Assembly: GCF_900312995.1 (NCBI RefSeq)
Contig: NZ_ONZI01000004.1
Location: 496,001 to 560,000, forward strand
Length of the DNA: 64,000 nucleotides
Source of the DNA: Kushneria phyllosphaerae
Lineage (GTDB): Bacteria; Pseudomonadota; Gammaproteobacteria; Pseudomonadales; Halomonadaceae
Reading direction: 5' to 3'
Notes under the pieces: model-generated
The model's input: the letters and a program-made list of their open reading frames with translations, nothing else
What the model was told of the DNA's origin: nothing
Database searches by the model: none
In this document: positions 56,029 through 64,000 of the stretch, one piece after another
Layout of the letters: the number at the start of each line of letters is the position of its first letter
Position numbering within the stretch: position 1 is the stretch's first letter
Program-made: the position numbers and the translations under genes

Positions 56029-57296
56029 GGCGATTCCCGGTGCAGTGCGCTGTCGTCGATCAAGAGTTCCTCCGCCGCCTGAATCAGATCCACCCGCTCG
56101 GCACCGGAGGCCGCGCGAATGCGTGAAGTCGTGCCATGCAGCAGTCGATTGGTCAGCTGCTGCGTCAATTTCTGGATCACCCGCTCGGGGTCCTGTCCTC
56201 GTGACAGGGCGGCCAGCGCCTCACTCTCGGCCTCGGCCCGCAGGCGTTCGGCCTGATGACGATGGCGCCGAATCAGATCACCGGCGCTGCGTACACGCCG
56301 CTCATGCTGCCAGGCCGTCACATTGGCCAGAATCATCTCTTCGGCCTGATCGGCAGCGGCCTGCCGCGAGCGGCGATTTTCACTGATGACGTCATTGAGG
56401 TCATCAATGCTGTACAAAAAGATATCGTCAAGCTCGCCGACCTGCGGTTCGATGTCCCGCGGGATAGCGATATCCACCATGAAAATGGGGCGATGCTTGC
56501 GCGTTTTCAGCGCCGACTCCACGATCCCCTTGCCCAGAAGCGGTGTGGGGCTGCCGGTCGAGGAGATGACGATGTCGGCGCAGACCAGCGCATTTTCCAG
56601 CTCGTCCAGACCGATGGCCACGCCACCGACTTCATCGGCAAGCGTCTGCGCGCGCTCACGCGTGCGATTGGCAACGATAATGCCCTGAATACCGGCGTCG
56701 CGCAGATGACGGGCGACCAGCTCAATGGTTTCTCCGGCGCCGATCAAAAGCGCTCGGGACTGGCGAATATCATCGAAAATACGACCGGCAAGATTGACCG
56801 CAGCATAGGCCACCGACACCGGGTTTTCGCCAATACCGGTTTCAGTGCGCACCTGCTTGGCCACGGCAAAGGTATGCTGGAAAAGGCGTTCAAGATCGCT
56901 GCCCAGAGTGTGATGGGTTCTGGCGACTTGATAGGCACCTTTGATCTGGCCCAGAATCTGGGGCTCCCCGAGCACCATCGAGTCCAGACCGCAGGCGACC
57001 CGCATCAGATGACGCACGGCTTCGCCATCACGATGCCATCGGGCGCAGTGCTCGAGTGACTCGATAGGCAGGCGATGAAAGTGACCGAGCCACTCAAGTA
57101 ACAGGCGCTCATCTCCTCCCTCGAGCCGACAATAGATCTCGGTTCGATTACAGGTCGATAGAATGGCGGCTTCCTGAACTTCCTCAAGGGAGGTCAGGTC
57201 TTCAAGCGCCAGTGCCATCTGACTGGAAGAGAAAGCGACCTGCTCACGGACTTCAAGGGTCGCACTTTTATGATTGATGCCTAGAGAAAGAAGCAT
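56025..57296 (-). CDS. hemA: Glutamyl-tRNA reductase HemA
   Basis: First step of C5 tetrapyrrole synthesis: reduces Glu-tRNA to glutamate-1-semialdehyde with NADPH. The catalytic cysteine is C49 in [10 protein letters not shown]. Other conserved parts are [10 protein letters not shown], the NADPH-binding [13 protein letters not shown] and the dimerisation helices at the C-terminus. The 423 residues are normal. First gene of hemA-prfA-prmC-moeB; divergent from the TPR gene across a 262-base gap in which I see no clear operator. Confidence 0.96.
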   Translation of the reverse strand: MLLSLGINHKSATLEVREQVAFSSSQMALALEDLTSLEEVQEAAILSTCNRTEIYCRLEGGDERLLLEWLGHFHRLPIESLEHCARWHRDGEAVRHLMRVACGLDSMVLGEPQILGQIKGAYQVARTHHTLGSDLERLFQHTFAVAKQVRTETGIGENPVSVAYAAVNLAGRIFDDIRQSRALLIGAGETIELVARHLRDAGIQGIIVANRTRERAQTLADEVGGVAIGLDELENALVCADIVISSTGSPTPLLGKGIVESALKTRKHRPIFMVDIAIPRDIEPQVGELDDIFLYSIDDLNDVISENRRSRQAAADQAEEMILANVTAWQHERRVRSAGDLIRRHRHQAERLRAEAESEALAALSRGQDPERVIQKLTQQLTNRLLHGTTSRIRAASGAERVDLIQAAEELLIDDSALHRESP

Positions 57297-57558
57297 CGTG
57301 ATACCGTATTAGCTATAACGTTCGTGTAGAACGCTGAGACACGACTGGATAATGTGTCAGGTATCCAATCCTGCCAGGTCAGGTCCGTTATCGGTGATAC
57401 AGTGCGTATTTCGTGCATGAGCGGCGCCAGAGAATTGCGTACCGCATGGTGCTCGCACTTCATGGTCGTGCATTCTAACATAGCCCCGGGCGCCATGGGA
57501 TGGAACGCTTTCATCAGCCTCATAGCCCCTGCAGGTTTCGCCATCAATGAGGACACGG

Positions 57559-59385
57559 ATGCGCCAACGCACACTATGGCTATCGATGGCCGCCCTGCTG
57601 CTGCCCACGACACTCTGGCCGATGCCGTCCATGGCGGCCGATGCCTCAGCAGCGTCGTCAACCTCGCAGAAGGTCGGCACACCCTCATCAAATGCCCCCG
57701 CCCGGAAGCAGAACGACGCTTCGCGGGAGAGACTTGATGGCGCCACGCTTGGCGCGCTTCTGGGCGCCGATATCGCCGCGCAGCGTGGGGACATGGGGCT
57801 GGCCGCCCGTACCTACCTTCAGCAGAGTCAGCGTCATCCGGATATCGCGCTGGCCCGGCGGGCCACACAGATAGCGCGCCTGAGCAACGACCCGAAACTG
57901 GTCGTCGCCGCCGCCAATCGCTGGGCAGCGCTGGACCGCAACAGTGCGACACCACGTCGCATCCTGGCGGCCGCCGCCGCCGAACAGGGCGAGTGGGCTA
58001 CTGCCATGGCGCTGCTGCTGGAAGTGGATGCCAGCGGCCAGGATGCCGACCTTGAGTCCTTTCTGGAAGAGGCCATTACCAGCGGCGCCCAGCCTGAAGA
58101 GCTGCTGGCGCCGCTGGAAAGCTATCTCAAGCGCCATCCCGACCAGCCTCACCCGCTGATTACGCGCGCCCTGCTGCAGTCACTACAGGGCAATAACGAC
58201 GCTGCCGATCAGGACCTTGAGCGCGCACAGACTCTGGATGCCAGGTTACCGGCACTCTGGCTGGCCCGCAGCCAGATCGCGCTGGATCGGGAAGACGCGG
58301 CCAGGGCACTTGAATACGCACGGCGTGGTCATGACCTGGCTCCGAGCGATAACCGTTTCATTCTGGCCATGGCGCAGGCCAATCTGGCCATGAACGATGT
58401 GGATGCCGCCGAAAAGCAGTTCGACATCCTGATCAAGGAAATGCCGGACAATCTTCAGCTGCGTCTGGCGCTGGCACAGCTGTACCTGCGCAACGATCAT
58501 GCCGAAGCGGCCCAGCGTCTGCTGAAGCCGGCACTGGCAGAGGACAGCGCGTCCCCCTCGGGCGATCTTTATATGCTGGCAGGCCTTGCCAGCGAAAGAC
58601 TCGATGACATCGACCAGGCACTGTCACTGTACGCGCGCGTTCCCGAAGGGGAGCACTTCATGACGGCACGTGTACGCGGCGTTCAATTGTTCTCTGAACA
58701 AAAGCGCATCGATGACGCATTGCGCTGGCTACAGGGTCAGGAAAATGATTATCCCGATCAGTACGCCGCGCTCATGGAACTCTCCCTGTCATTGCTGGAT
58801 CAGAACGACCAGCAAGCGCGCGCCGACCAGATGCTCGACAGCGCCATCACGTCACGCGCGCCCGACAACGACAGCCTGCTCTATATACGCGCCGTTCGCG
58901 CCATCGAACATCAGGATCTCAAGGCCATGGAGCGCGACATGCGCACCCTGCTCAAACGCGACCCGGACAATGTCGACGCCCTCAATGCGTTTGGCTATAC
59001 CCTGACCGAGCAGACCGACCGCCATGAAGAAGCCCTGGAACTTCTTGAGCGTGCCCACCGTCTGGCGCCTGAATCGGCCCCGGTCGTCGACAGCCTGGGC
59101 TGGGCACACTTTCATCTTGGCCAGCTTGACCAGGCCGTGGCCCTGCTCAAGCAGGCCTATGCCCTGATGCCGGATGAAGAGGTCGCCGCACATCTGGCAG
59201 AAGCGCTCTGGGCCGACGGTGACAGCGAGCAGGCACGACGCATCATTGCAGGGGCCATGGCGCGTTTTCGCAACCACCCCACCATTGATGGCCTGCTGAG
59301 TCGCTATCCGCTGCTGACCCCGCTCGGGCCGCCGCCACAGGCAACGAATTCATCCACTGTTACTTCCCAGGAGAACACCCCATGA
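57559..59385 (+). CDS. Tetratricopeptide-repeat protein, periplasmic or envelope-associated
   Basis: About 608 residues from ATG 57559 (GAGGA five bases upstream; ATG 57547 is also in frame). A signal peptide of about 26 residues ends SMA. A Ser/Thr-rich linker follows, then TPR-like helical repeats to the C-terminus, including clear units at PDNVDALNAFGYTL and APVVDSLGWAHFHLGQLDQA. Same position before lolB in related gammaproteobacteria. A scaffolding role is likely; no enzymatic motif is visible. Overlaps lolB by four bases. Confidence 0.85.
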   Translation: MRQRTLWLSMAALLLPTTLWPMPSMAADASAASSTSQKVGTPSSNAPARKQNDASRERLDGATLGALLGADIAAQRGDMGLAARTYLQQSQRHPDIALARRATQIARLSNDPKLVVAAANRWAALDRNSATPRRILAAAAAEQGEWATAMALLLEVDASGQDADLESFLEEAITSGAQPEELLAPLESYLKRHPDQPHPLITRALLQSLQGNNDAADQDLERAQTLDARLPALWLARSQIALDREDAARALEYARRGHDLAPSDNRFILAMAQANLAMNDVDAAEKQFDILIKEMPDNLQLRLALAQLYLRNDHAEAAQRLLKPALAEDSASPSGDLYMLAGLASERLDDIDQALSLYARVPEGEHFMTARVRGVQLFSEQKRIDDALRWLQGQENDYPDQYAALMELSLSLLDQNDQQARADQMLDSAITSRAPDNDSLLYIRAVRAIEHQDLKAMERDMRTLLKRDPDNVDALNAFGYTLTEQTDRHEEALELLERAHRLAPESAPVVDSLGWAHFHLGQLDQAVALLKQAYALMPDEEVAAHLAEALWADGDSEQARRIIAGAMARFRNHPTIDGLLSRYPLLTPLGPPPQATNSSTVTSQENTP

Positions 59386-60014
59386 CATCAGGCACTGCGA
59401 TCGGTCGCACGCTACAGTTTCTGACCCTCGCCCTGATCGTCCTTCTGGCCGGCTGTGCCACTCAGGCACCCTCCCAGAAGGAAGAACGACACCCCGGCGA
59501 CTGGCGTACGCAGCAGCCAAGTCTTGAAGCTCTGGACACCTGGACGGCGGCCGGCAAGGTCGGCATTCGCACCCCCGATGACAGCCAGAGCGCCAACCTG
59601 GACTGGACCCAGCGCACCGATCAGTATCGCATTTCGGTCAGCGGCCCCTGGGGCACCGGTCGCAATACGCTAAGGGGCAATGGCCATCAGGTCACCCTGA
59701 CCAACGGCGATGGTACCTTCCAGGCACCGACCCCGGAGGAACTGATGGCACAGCAGATGGGCTGGTCGCTGCCGCTCTCCTCTCTCGTCTACTGGGTACG
59801 TGGCCTGCCGGACCCTCGCAGTCCACATAGCACGAGCGAAGACGATGTCGGCTTCCCTGCCACCATGGATCAGGCCGGCTGGCATATCGATTATCGTGAC
59901 TGGAGCCAGGCAGACGGATTGTGGCTGCCGCGACGCATTGTCATGACCTATGACGATCTGCGCACCACGCTGGTCATCAACCGCTGGCAGCCGGGACAGG
60001 CCGACCTGCCATGA
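59382..60014 (+). CDS. lolB: Outer-membrane lipoprotein insertion protein LolB
   Basis: Receives lipoproteins from LolA and inserts them in the inner leaflet of the outer membrane. The 210-residue precursor has a signal peptide and lipobox LLAGC (lipidated C25). The mature part shows the LolB beta-barrel features WTAAGKVGIRTPDD and WTQRTDQYRISVSGPWG. Four-base overlaps with the TPR gene and ispE mark a tight operon. Confidence 0.93.
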   Translation: MTSGTAIGRTLQFLTLALIVLLAGCATQAPSQKEERHPGDWRTQQPSLEALDTWTAAGKVGIRTPDDSQSANLDWTQRTDQYRISVSGPWGTGRNTLRGNGHQVTLTNGDGTFQAPTPEELMAQQMGWSLPLSSLVYWVRGLPDPRSPHSTSEDDVGFPATMDQAGWHIDYRDWSQADGLWLPRRIVMTYDDLRTTLVINRWQPGQADLP

Positions 60015-60916
60015 CAGGGCATGCTGCACTGACCCTGCCGGCACCGGCCAAGCTTAATCGCATGCTGCACATCGTGGGCAAACGCCCCGATGGCTATCAT
60101 GAGCTGCAGACCCTGTTTCAGTTTCTGGATCACGGCGACACACTGCATTTTCGTCTGCGCGACGATGATGCCATCACCCTGTCGCCACAGATTGAAGGTG
60201 TCAGCCACGCCGACAATCTCATCGTTCGCGCCGCCCACCTTTTAAAGGGCGTCGTTGATCGGCCAGTGCCGGGGGTGGAGATCACCCTCGACAAGAAGCT
60301 GCCGATGGGCGGCGGCTTGGGCGGCGGCAGCTCCAATGCGGCCACGACGCTTCTGGCGCTGGATCATCTCTGGCAGCTCGGGCTGGGCACGGATCATATG
60401 GCAACGCTTGGGCTGACACTGGGGGCGGATGTCCCCGTGTTTGTCCGGGGGTTTTCCGCCTGGGGCGAAGGCGTGGGCGAGCGACTGATCCCGGCTCCGC
60501 TCAAGACCCCCTGGTTTGTCGTGGTTCACCCCGGTGCAAGTGTGTCGACGGCTGGTGTCTTCGGCCATCCACAATTGACACGCGACACCCCCTTGATTAG
60601 TATGTCGCGCGCCCTGCAGGGAGGTCACAACGACTGCGAGGCCGTGGTGCGAAGGCTTGAACCGGAGATCGGTGAGGTCATTGACCTGCTTCGCAAGTAC
60701 GGACCTGCCATGCTGACTGGAACCGGCGCCTGCGTTTTCTGCCCTTTCGAGAGCGAGACGTCAGCGCTTGAACTGGAAAGAGAGATACTCTATGGTATCG
60801 CTCGACATGCGTACCCGGATCGCTGGAGCGTTTTCAGGGCACGCGGTTGTAACATCTCTCCTCTGCATCAGGCTCTGAACAAGCTTCGAGTATCCTCGGA
60901 TACCGGAGTATCATGA
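60011..60916 (+). CDS. ispE: 4-diphosphocytidyl-2-C-methyl-D-erythritol kinase IspE
   Basis: GHMP kinase of the MEP pathway, phosphorylating CDP-ME; its products ultimately feed the IPP and DMAPP used by the crt genes in this window. Motifs: N-terminal APAKLNRMLHIVGKRPDGYHE, the ATP-binding PMGGGLGGGSSNA and the C-terminal LTGTGACVFCPF. The 301 residues are slightly longer than E. coli IspE. Overlaps lolB by four bases; the order lolB-ispE-tRNA-Gln-prs is common in gammaproteobacteria. Confidence 0.95.
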   Translation: MTGHAALTLPAPAKLNRMLHIVGKRPDGYHELQTLFQFLDHGDTLHFRLRDDDAITLSPQIEGVSHADNLIVRAAHLLKGVVDRPVPGVEITLDKKLPMGGGLGGGSSNAATTLLALDHLWQLGLGTDHMATLGLTLGADVPVFVRGFSAWGEGVGERLIPAPLKTPWFVVVHPGASVSTAGVFGHPQLTRDTPLISMSRALQGGHNDCEAVVRRLEPEIGEVIDLLRKYGPAMLTGTGACVFCPFESETSALELEREILYGIARHAYPDRWSVFRARGCNISPLHQALNKLRVSSDTGVS

Positions 60917-60950
60917 AGCATCGAACGTCAGCGCTTGCATCAAAGGTTAC

Positions 60951-61025
60951 TGGGGTATAGCCAAGTGGTAAGGCACCGGTTTCTGGTACCGGCATTCCCA
61001 GGTTCGAATCCTGGTACCCCAGCCA
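60951..61025 (+). tRNA. tRNA-Gln (anticodon CTG)
   Basis: 75-base cloverleaf with encoded CCA. Acceptor TGGGGTA pairs with TACCCCA; the D-arm is GCC/GGC, the anticodon stem CCGGT/ACCGG with loop TTCTGGT, and the T-arm CCAGG-TTCGAAT-CCTGG. The anticodon CTG reads CAG. It closely resembles E. coli tRNA-Gln(CUG). Confidence 0.97.
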
Positions 61026-61098
61026 TCTCTTTTCGATGTCACTCACGTTTGACTTCAAACCACCCCGATTTTCTACAAGCGTCCAAAGGTGGCTGCGC

Positions 61099-62040
61099 GT
61101 GTCTAAACTGATGGTCTTCGCGGGGAACGCCAACCCCGAGCTTGCCCGCAAGGTGGCCGAGAGTCTTGATAATCGTCTGGGCCATGCCACGGTCGGTCAG
61201 TTCAGCGATGGCGAGATCGCGGTCGAGATCAACGAGAACGTGCGCGGCAAGGACGTTTTTATTCTCCAGTCGACCTGTGCACCGACCAATGACAACCTGA
61301 TGGAGCTCATCCTGATGGTGGATGCGCTGCGTCGGGCAAGTGCGACCCGTATTACGGCTGTTGTCCCCTACTTCGGTTACGCCCGACAGGACCGTCGTGT
61401 CCGCTCGGCCCGCGTACCGATTTCTGCCAAGGTCGTGGCCGACATGATGGTCAAGGCCGGCGTGGACCGCGTCATGACCATGGATCTGCATGCTGATCAG
61501 ATTCAGGGCTTTTTCGACGTACCGGTCGATAACGTCTATGGCTCGCCCATTTTGCTTGATGACATCGAGCGTCAGAATTACGACGACATTGCCATCGTCT
61601 CGCCCGATGTCGGCGGCGTTGTTCGTGCCCGTGCCATTGCCAAGCAGCTCAACGCAGACCTTGCCATCATCGACAAGCGTCGCCCGTCGGCCAATCAGGC
61701 GCAGGTGATGCACATCATCGGTGACATCAAGGACCGCACCTGTGTACTGGTCGACGACATGGTCGATACGGCCGGCACCCTGTGCAAGGCGGCTGAAGCG
61801 CTCAAGGCGCATGGCGCCCGTCGCGTGCTGGCTTACGCCACACATGCCATCCTGTCGGGTCCGGCAGTCGACAACATTACGAAATCCCAGCTCGACGAAC
61901 TGGTCGTGGCGGACACCATTCCGCTGGCCGAACATGCTCGTCGAAGCGGCAAGATTCGTCAGCTGTCGGTCGCCGGTCTGATCGCAGAAGCCATCCGCCG
62001 CGTCAGCAATGAAGAATCCGTCAGCGCGATGTTTCACTGA
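61099..62040 (+). CDS. prs: Ribose-phosphate pyrophosphokinase Prs
   Basis: Makes PRPP from ribose 5-phosphate and ATP for nucleotide, His and Trp synthesis. The start is taken as GTG 61099 ([15 protein letters not shown]) with AAGGTGG upstream, giving 313 residues against 315 in E. coli; the ATG at 61036 would add 21 residues not found in the family. Motifs: [34 protein letters not shown], the PRPP loop [13 protein letters not shown] and the end [10 protein letters not shown]. Confidence 0.96.
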   Translation: MSKLMVFAGNANPELARKVAESLDNRLGHATVGQFSDGEIAVEINENVRGKDVFILQSTCAPTNDNLMELILMVDALRRASATRITAVVPYFGYARQDRRVRSARVPISAKVVADMMVKAGVDRVMTMDLHADQIQGFFDVPVDNVYGSPILLDDIERQNYDDIAIVSPDVGGVVRARAIAKQLNADLAIIDKRRPSANQAQVMHIIGDIKDRTCVLVDDMVDTAGTLCKAAEALKAHGARRVLAYATHAILSGPAVDNITKSQLDELVVADTIPLAEHARRSGKIRQLSVAGLIAEAIRRVSNEESVSAMFH

Positions 62041-62056
62041 CATTGCGCCGGTAACC

Positions 62057-62077
62057 GCTTTCGCATGATGCGAAAGC
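62057..62077 (+). other. Hairpin between prs and rplY
   Basis: GCTTTCGCA-TGA-TGCGAAAGC is a perfect 9-bp stem 16 bases after the prs stop. It lacks a T tract, so full termination is doubtful; it may be a partial terminator or 3' protector. Confidence 0.45.
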
Positions 62078-62146
62078 CCGATAAAACGGCACAGGTCTGG
62101 TCGCGGGCCGTGTCGTTTTCGACTTGAACCAATGAGGGTCCAACCC

Positions 62147-62818
62147 ATGAAACATGATTATCAACTGACCGCTGTCGCTCGTACGGCGCTGGGGAAAGGT
62201 GCGAGCCGCCGCCTGCGTCGTGCGAACGAACGTGTCGCGGCCATCATCTATGGCGGCAGCGCCGAGCCGCAGCCGATCGCCATCGACAAGCCGGCCTTCT
62301 ACAAGGCGCTTGAAGAAGAGTCCTTCTTCTCCTCCATCGTCAACATCGACATTGATGGCAAGAAGGAACAGGTCGTTATCCGTGATCTGCAGCGTCACCC
62401 CTACAAGGAGCTGATCACGCACGCCGACTTTATGCGCGTTGATGCCACTCACGAGCTGACCATCACCGTACCGCTTCACTTTGCCGGTGAAGACGAGTGC
62501 AAGGGTGTTCGTGAACAGGACGGCGTTCTGCACGTTCTGGCCAATGACGTTGAAGTCAGCTGCCTGCCGGGTGACCTGCCCGAGTATCTGGAAGTCAATG
62601 TTGCCAACATGGCGATGGGCGATACCCTTCACCTGAGCGACATCCCGCTGCCCAAGGGCATCACCATCGTTGCCCTGACGCACGGCGAAGATCATGACAC
62701 CGGTATCGTCACGATCACGCATCCGGATCTTGGCACCGATGAAGAAGATGAAGGCGAGTCTTCCGATGATGCACCGCGCACCGAAGCCGATAACGGCGGC
62801 GAGGGCGAGCAGGCCTAA
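62147..62818 (+). CDS. rplY: 50S ribosomal protein L25/general stress protein Ctc
   Basis: Binds 5S rRNA in the 50S subunit. The ATG at 62147 follows GAGGG and begins [13 protein letters not shown], matching family N-termini (an ATG 15 bases upstream is in frame). The L25 domain (residues about 1-95, with [11 protein letters not shown]) is followed by the TL5/CTC C-terminal beta domain and a very acidic tail ([11 protein letters not shown]). The 223 residues fit the long two-domain form rather than the 94-residue E. coli L25. Confidence 0.94.
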   Translation: MKHDYQLTAVARTALGKGASRRLRRANERVAAIIYGGSAEPQPIAIDKPAFYKALEEESFFSSIVNIDIDGKKEQVVIRDLQRHPYKELITHADFMRVDATHELTITVPLHFAGEDECKGVREQDGVLHVLANDVEVSCLPGDLPEYLEVNVANMAMGDTLHLSDIPLPKGITIVALTHGEDHDTGIVTITHPDLGTDEEDEGESSDDAPRTEADNGGEGEQA

Positions 62819-62844
62819 GGATGGCCTCTGCCATCTGATGCCTG

Positions 62845-62893
62845 ACGGCCGGTCGGGCCGGGCCTAGTGCCCGGCTCGCCCGGCCGTTCTGAT
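62845..62893 (+). terminator. Terminator-like hairpin between rplY and pth
   Basis: ACGGCCGG...GGCCGGGC pairs with GCCCGGCT...CCCGGCCGT around a short loop, followed by TCTGATTT. A very GC-rich stem with a modest T stretch, 26 bases after rplY. Confidence 0.55.
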
Positions 62894-62948
62894 TTATGGC
62901 CTGCATGCACCCGCAGGGCGCTGTGATGACAACAAGCGAGAACGCCTC

Positions 62949-63536
62949 ATGAGCGATATCAAAGCGATCATAGGGCTGGGCAACCCGGGCGCCCAGTACA
63001 CGCAGACCCGCCATAATGCCGGCTTCTGGCTGATCGATGCGCTGGCCGGACGCTATCACGCCACGCTTCGCTCCGAACGCAAGCTGCTGGGCCACTACGC
63101 CCGCGCGACCATCGATGGGCACGACATTCATTTGCTGGCGCCTTCGACCTACATGAATCACAGCGGCCAGTCGATTGGCGCACTGGCGGCTTTTTACAAG
63201 CTGGCGCCGGAGTCGCTTCTGGTGGTACACGATGAGCTGGACCTGCTCCCCGGCCATGCGCGCTACAAGCAGGGCGGCGGTCACGGCGGCCACAATGGCT
63301 TGCGTGACACCATCAACGCGCTGAGCCAGAACAAGAATTTTCACCGCCTGAGACTTGGTATCGGCCACCCCGGCAGCGCCAGTCAGGTGGTCAACTACGT
63401 GCTTGGAGCGCCGGGCAAGAGCGAACGCCAGGCCATTGATGATGCCATTGAGGCATCGCTTGAAACCCTGCCATTGGCACTGGCCGGTGACTGGGCACGC
63501 GCCATGAATCAACTACACAGTTTCAGCGCCGCCTAG
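62949..63536 (+). CDS. pth: Peptidyl-tRNA hydrolase
   Basis: Recycles peptidyl-tRNAs dropped by ribosomes. 195 residues with the catalytic His22 in TRHNAGFW, GLGNPG at the N-terminus, the Asn in STYMNHSG and VVHDELDLLPG. The G-rich QGGGHGGHNGLR loop is conserved. The order rplY-pth is standard; ychF, the frequent next gene, is not here, and a permease gene follows instead. Confidence 0.96.
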   Translation: MSDIKAIIGLGNPGAQYTQTRHNAGFWLIDALAGRYHATLRSERKLLGHYARATIDGHDIHLLAPSTYMNHSGQSIGALAAFYKLAPESLLVVHDELDLLPGHARYKQGGGHGGHNGLRDTINALSQNKNFHRLRLGIGHPGSASQVVNYVLGAPGKSERQAIDDAIEASLETLPLALAGDWARAMNQLHSFSAA

Positions 63537-63568
63537 CCGCGCGACCATCGCTGCAGGAGCTGCCTGTC

Positions 63569-64000
63569 ATGACGCTCGAACGCTTGATACCGCTGGCCTT
63601 TGTCGGCATCTGGTCCACCGGGTTTATCGCCGCACGGCTGGTGGCCCCATGGACCGACCCGCTGACCTTTCTGAGCTATCGCTTTTTACTCAGCGCGCTG
63701 GTGTTCATTTTGATCGCACAGGCCGTGGGGGCAAGCTGGCCACGCGGTCGAGCCGCATGGGCCCGCGCGCTGGTGGTCGGCATTTTGCTGCAGAGTCTCT
63801 ATCTGGGCGGGGTTTTCTGGGCGGTCAATCGCGGCCTGCCCGCAGGCGTGGCGGCGCTGGTGGTCGGGCTTCAGCCGCTGGCCACCACCATTTTCGCCTC
63901 CTCGATGCTCGATGAGCGACCCGACACTCGCCAGTGGCTGGGCGTACTGATCGGCTTTATCGGCACCCTGCTGGTATTGTTGCCGGGCCTTGAGACCGAT
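63569..64000 (+). CDS. EamA/DMT-family permease (3' end cut by window edge)
   Basis: An open frame from ATG 63569 (GGAG nine bases upstream) runs off the window after 144 codons. It begins MTLERLIPLAFVGIWSTGF and contains about four hydrophobic helices in the first EamA repeat, with NRGLPAGVAALVVGLQPLATT and a following DERPDTRQWLGVLIGFIG, typical of RhaT/EamA-like drug/metabolite transporters. The substrate is unknown. It is distinct from the other DMT permease at 31271-32113. Confidence 0.85.
   Translation, partial: MTLERLIPLAFVGIWSTGFIAARLVAPWTDPLTFLSYRFLLSALVFILIAQAVGASWPRGRAAWARALVVGILLQSLYLGGVFWAVNRGLPAGVAALVVGLQPLATTIFASSMLDERPDTRQWLGVLIGFIGTLLVLLPGLETD

Noticed and set aside
57354..57737. 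127-codon frame before and overlapping the TPR gene
   Set aside because: It overlaps the signal peptide and early codons of the TPR protein in another frame and has no motif.
63649..63915. 88-codon plus-strand frame near the right edge
   Set aside because: It lies within the partial EamA permease gene in another frame; the permease frame has clear transmembrane segments and a start with a ribosome-binding site.

Overview
The window reads as chromosome of a GC-rich gammaproteobacterium, most probably a member of the Halomonadaceae. The basis is the conserved housekeeping blocks (kdsDC-lptCAB-rpoN-hpf-ptsN-rapZ-ptsO; mreBCD-maf-rng-yhdP-tldD; hemA-prfA-prmC-moeB; lolB-ispE-tRNA-Gln-prs-rplY-pth) together with a carotenoid operon and a large polyamine cluster. 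A pigmented genus such as Kushneria would fit, but that placement is inference from gene content, not a search result.

Layout. 1-7220 (+): Kdo synthesis, the LPS transport proteins LptC/LptA/LptB, sigma-54 and the nitrogen-PTS genes. 7303-8655: MgtE magnesium channel. 8711-12188: the two TldE/TldD protease subunits, both on the minus strand, with darP (yjgA) between them on the plus strand. 12188-20702 (-): the cell-shape operon mreB-mreC-mreD followed by maf, rng and the giant AsmA-like yhdP. 20926-24210 (+): gatCAB, closed by a strong terminator. 24349-25047 (-): a short-chain dehydrogenase. 25331-29787 (+): crtE-crtI-crtB-crtY, four overlapping genes sufficient in principle to go from FPP to beta-carotene. 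29881-41453: polyamine uptake and gamma-glutamylation, with duplicated PuuA-like, PuuB-like and PotF-like genes around one PotGHI transporter and a DMT-family permease. 41454-53092 (-): an accessory island with a two-partner-secretion transporter, a 2949-residue CdiA/FhaB-like exoprotein, a downstream small cysteine-rich putative lipoprotein and a decayed helicase fragment. 53282-57296 (-): moeB, prmC, prfA, hemA. 57559-64000 (+): a TPR protein, lolB, ispE, tRNA-Gln(CTG), prs, rplY, pth and the start of an EamA permease that runs off the window.

Most notable is the cdiB-cdiA-cdiI-like locus. The exoprotein ends in a module of about 150 residues with a GHSLG serine-hydrolase motif and later Asp and His residues. 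This suggests a lipase or phospholipase effector rather than the nuclease common in contact-dependent inhibition. The next gene overlaps it and encodes a putative Cys-rich lipoprotein, a plausible periplasmic immunity protein. Two parts of the locus drop sharply in GC: the mid-protein segment where CdiA receptor-binding domains lie, and the C-terminal module. This points to module exchange.

Smaller points of interest are a canonical -24/-12 (sigma-54) element just upstream of rpoN itself, and an mreC gene whose homology and ribosome-binding site point to a non-standard ATC start codon. All functional calls come from reading motifs and gene order; no database search was run.
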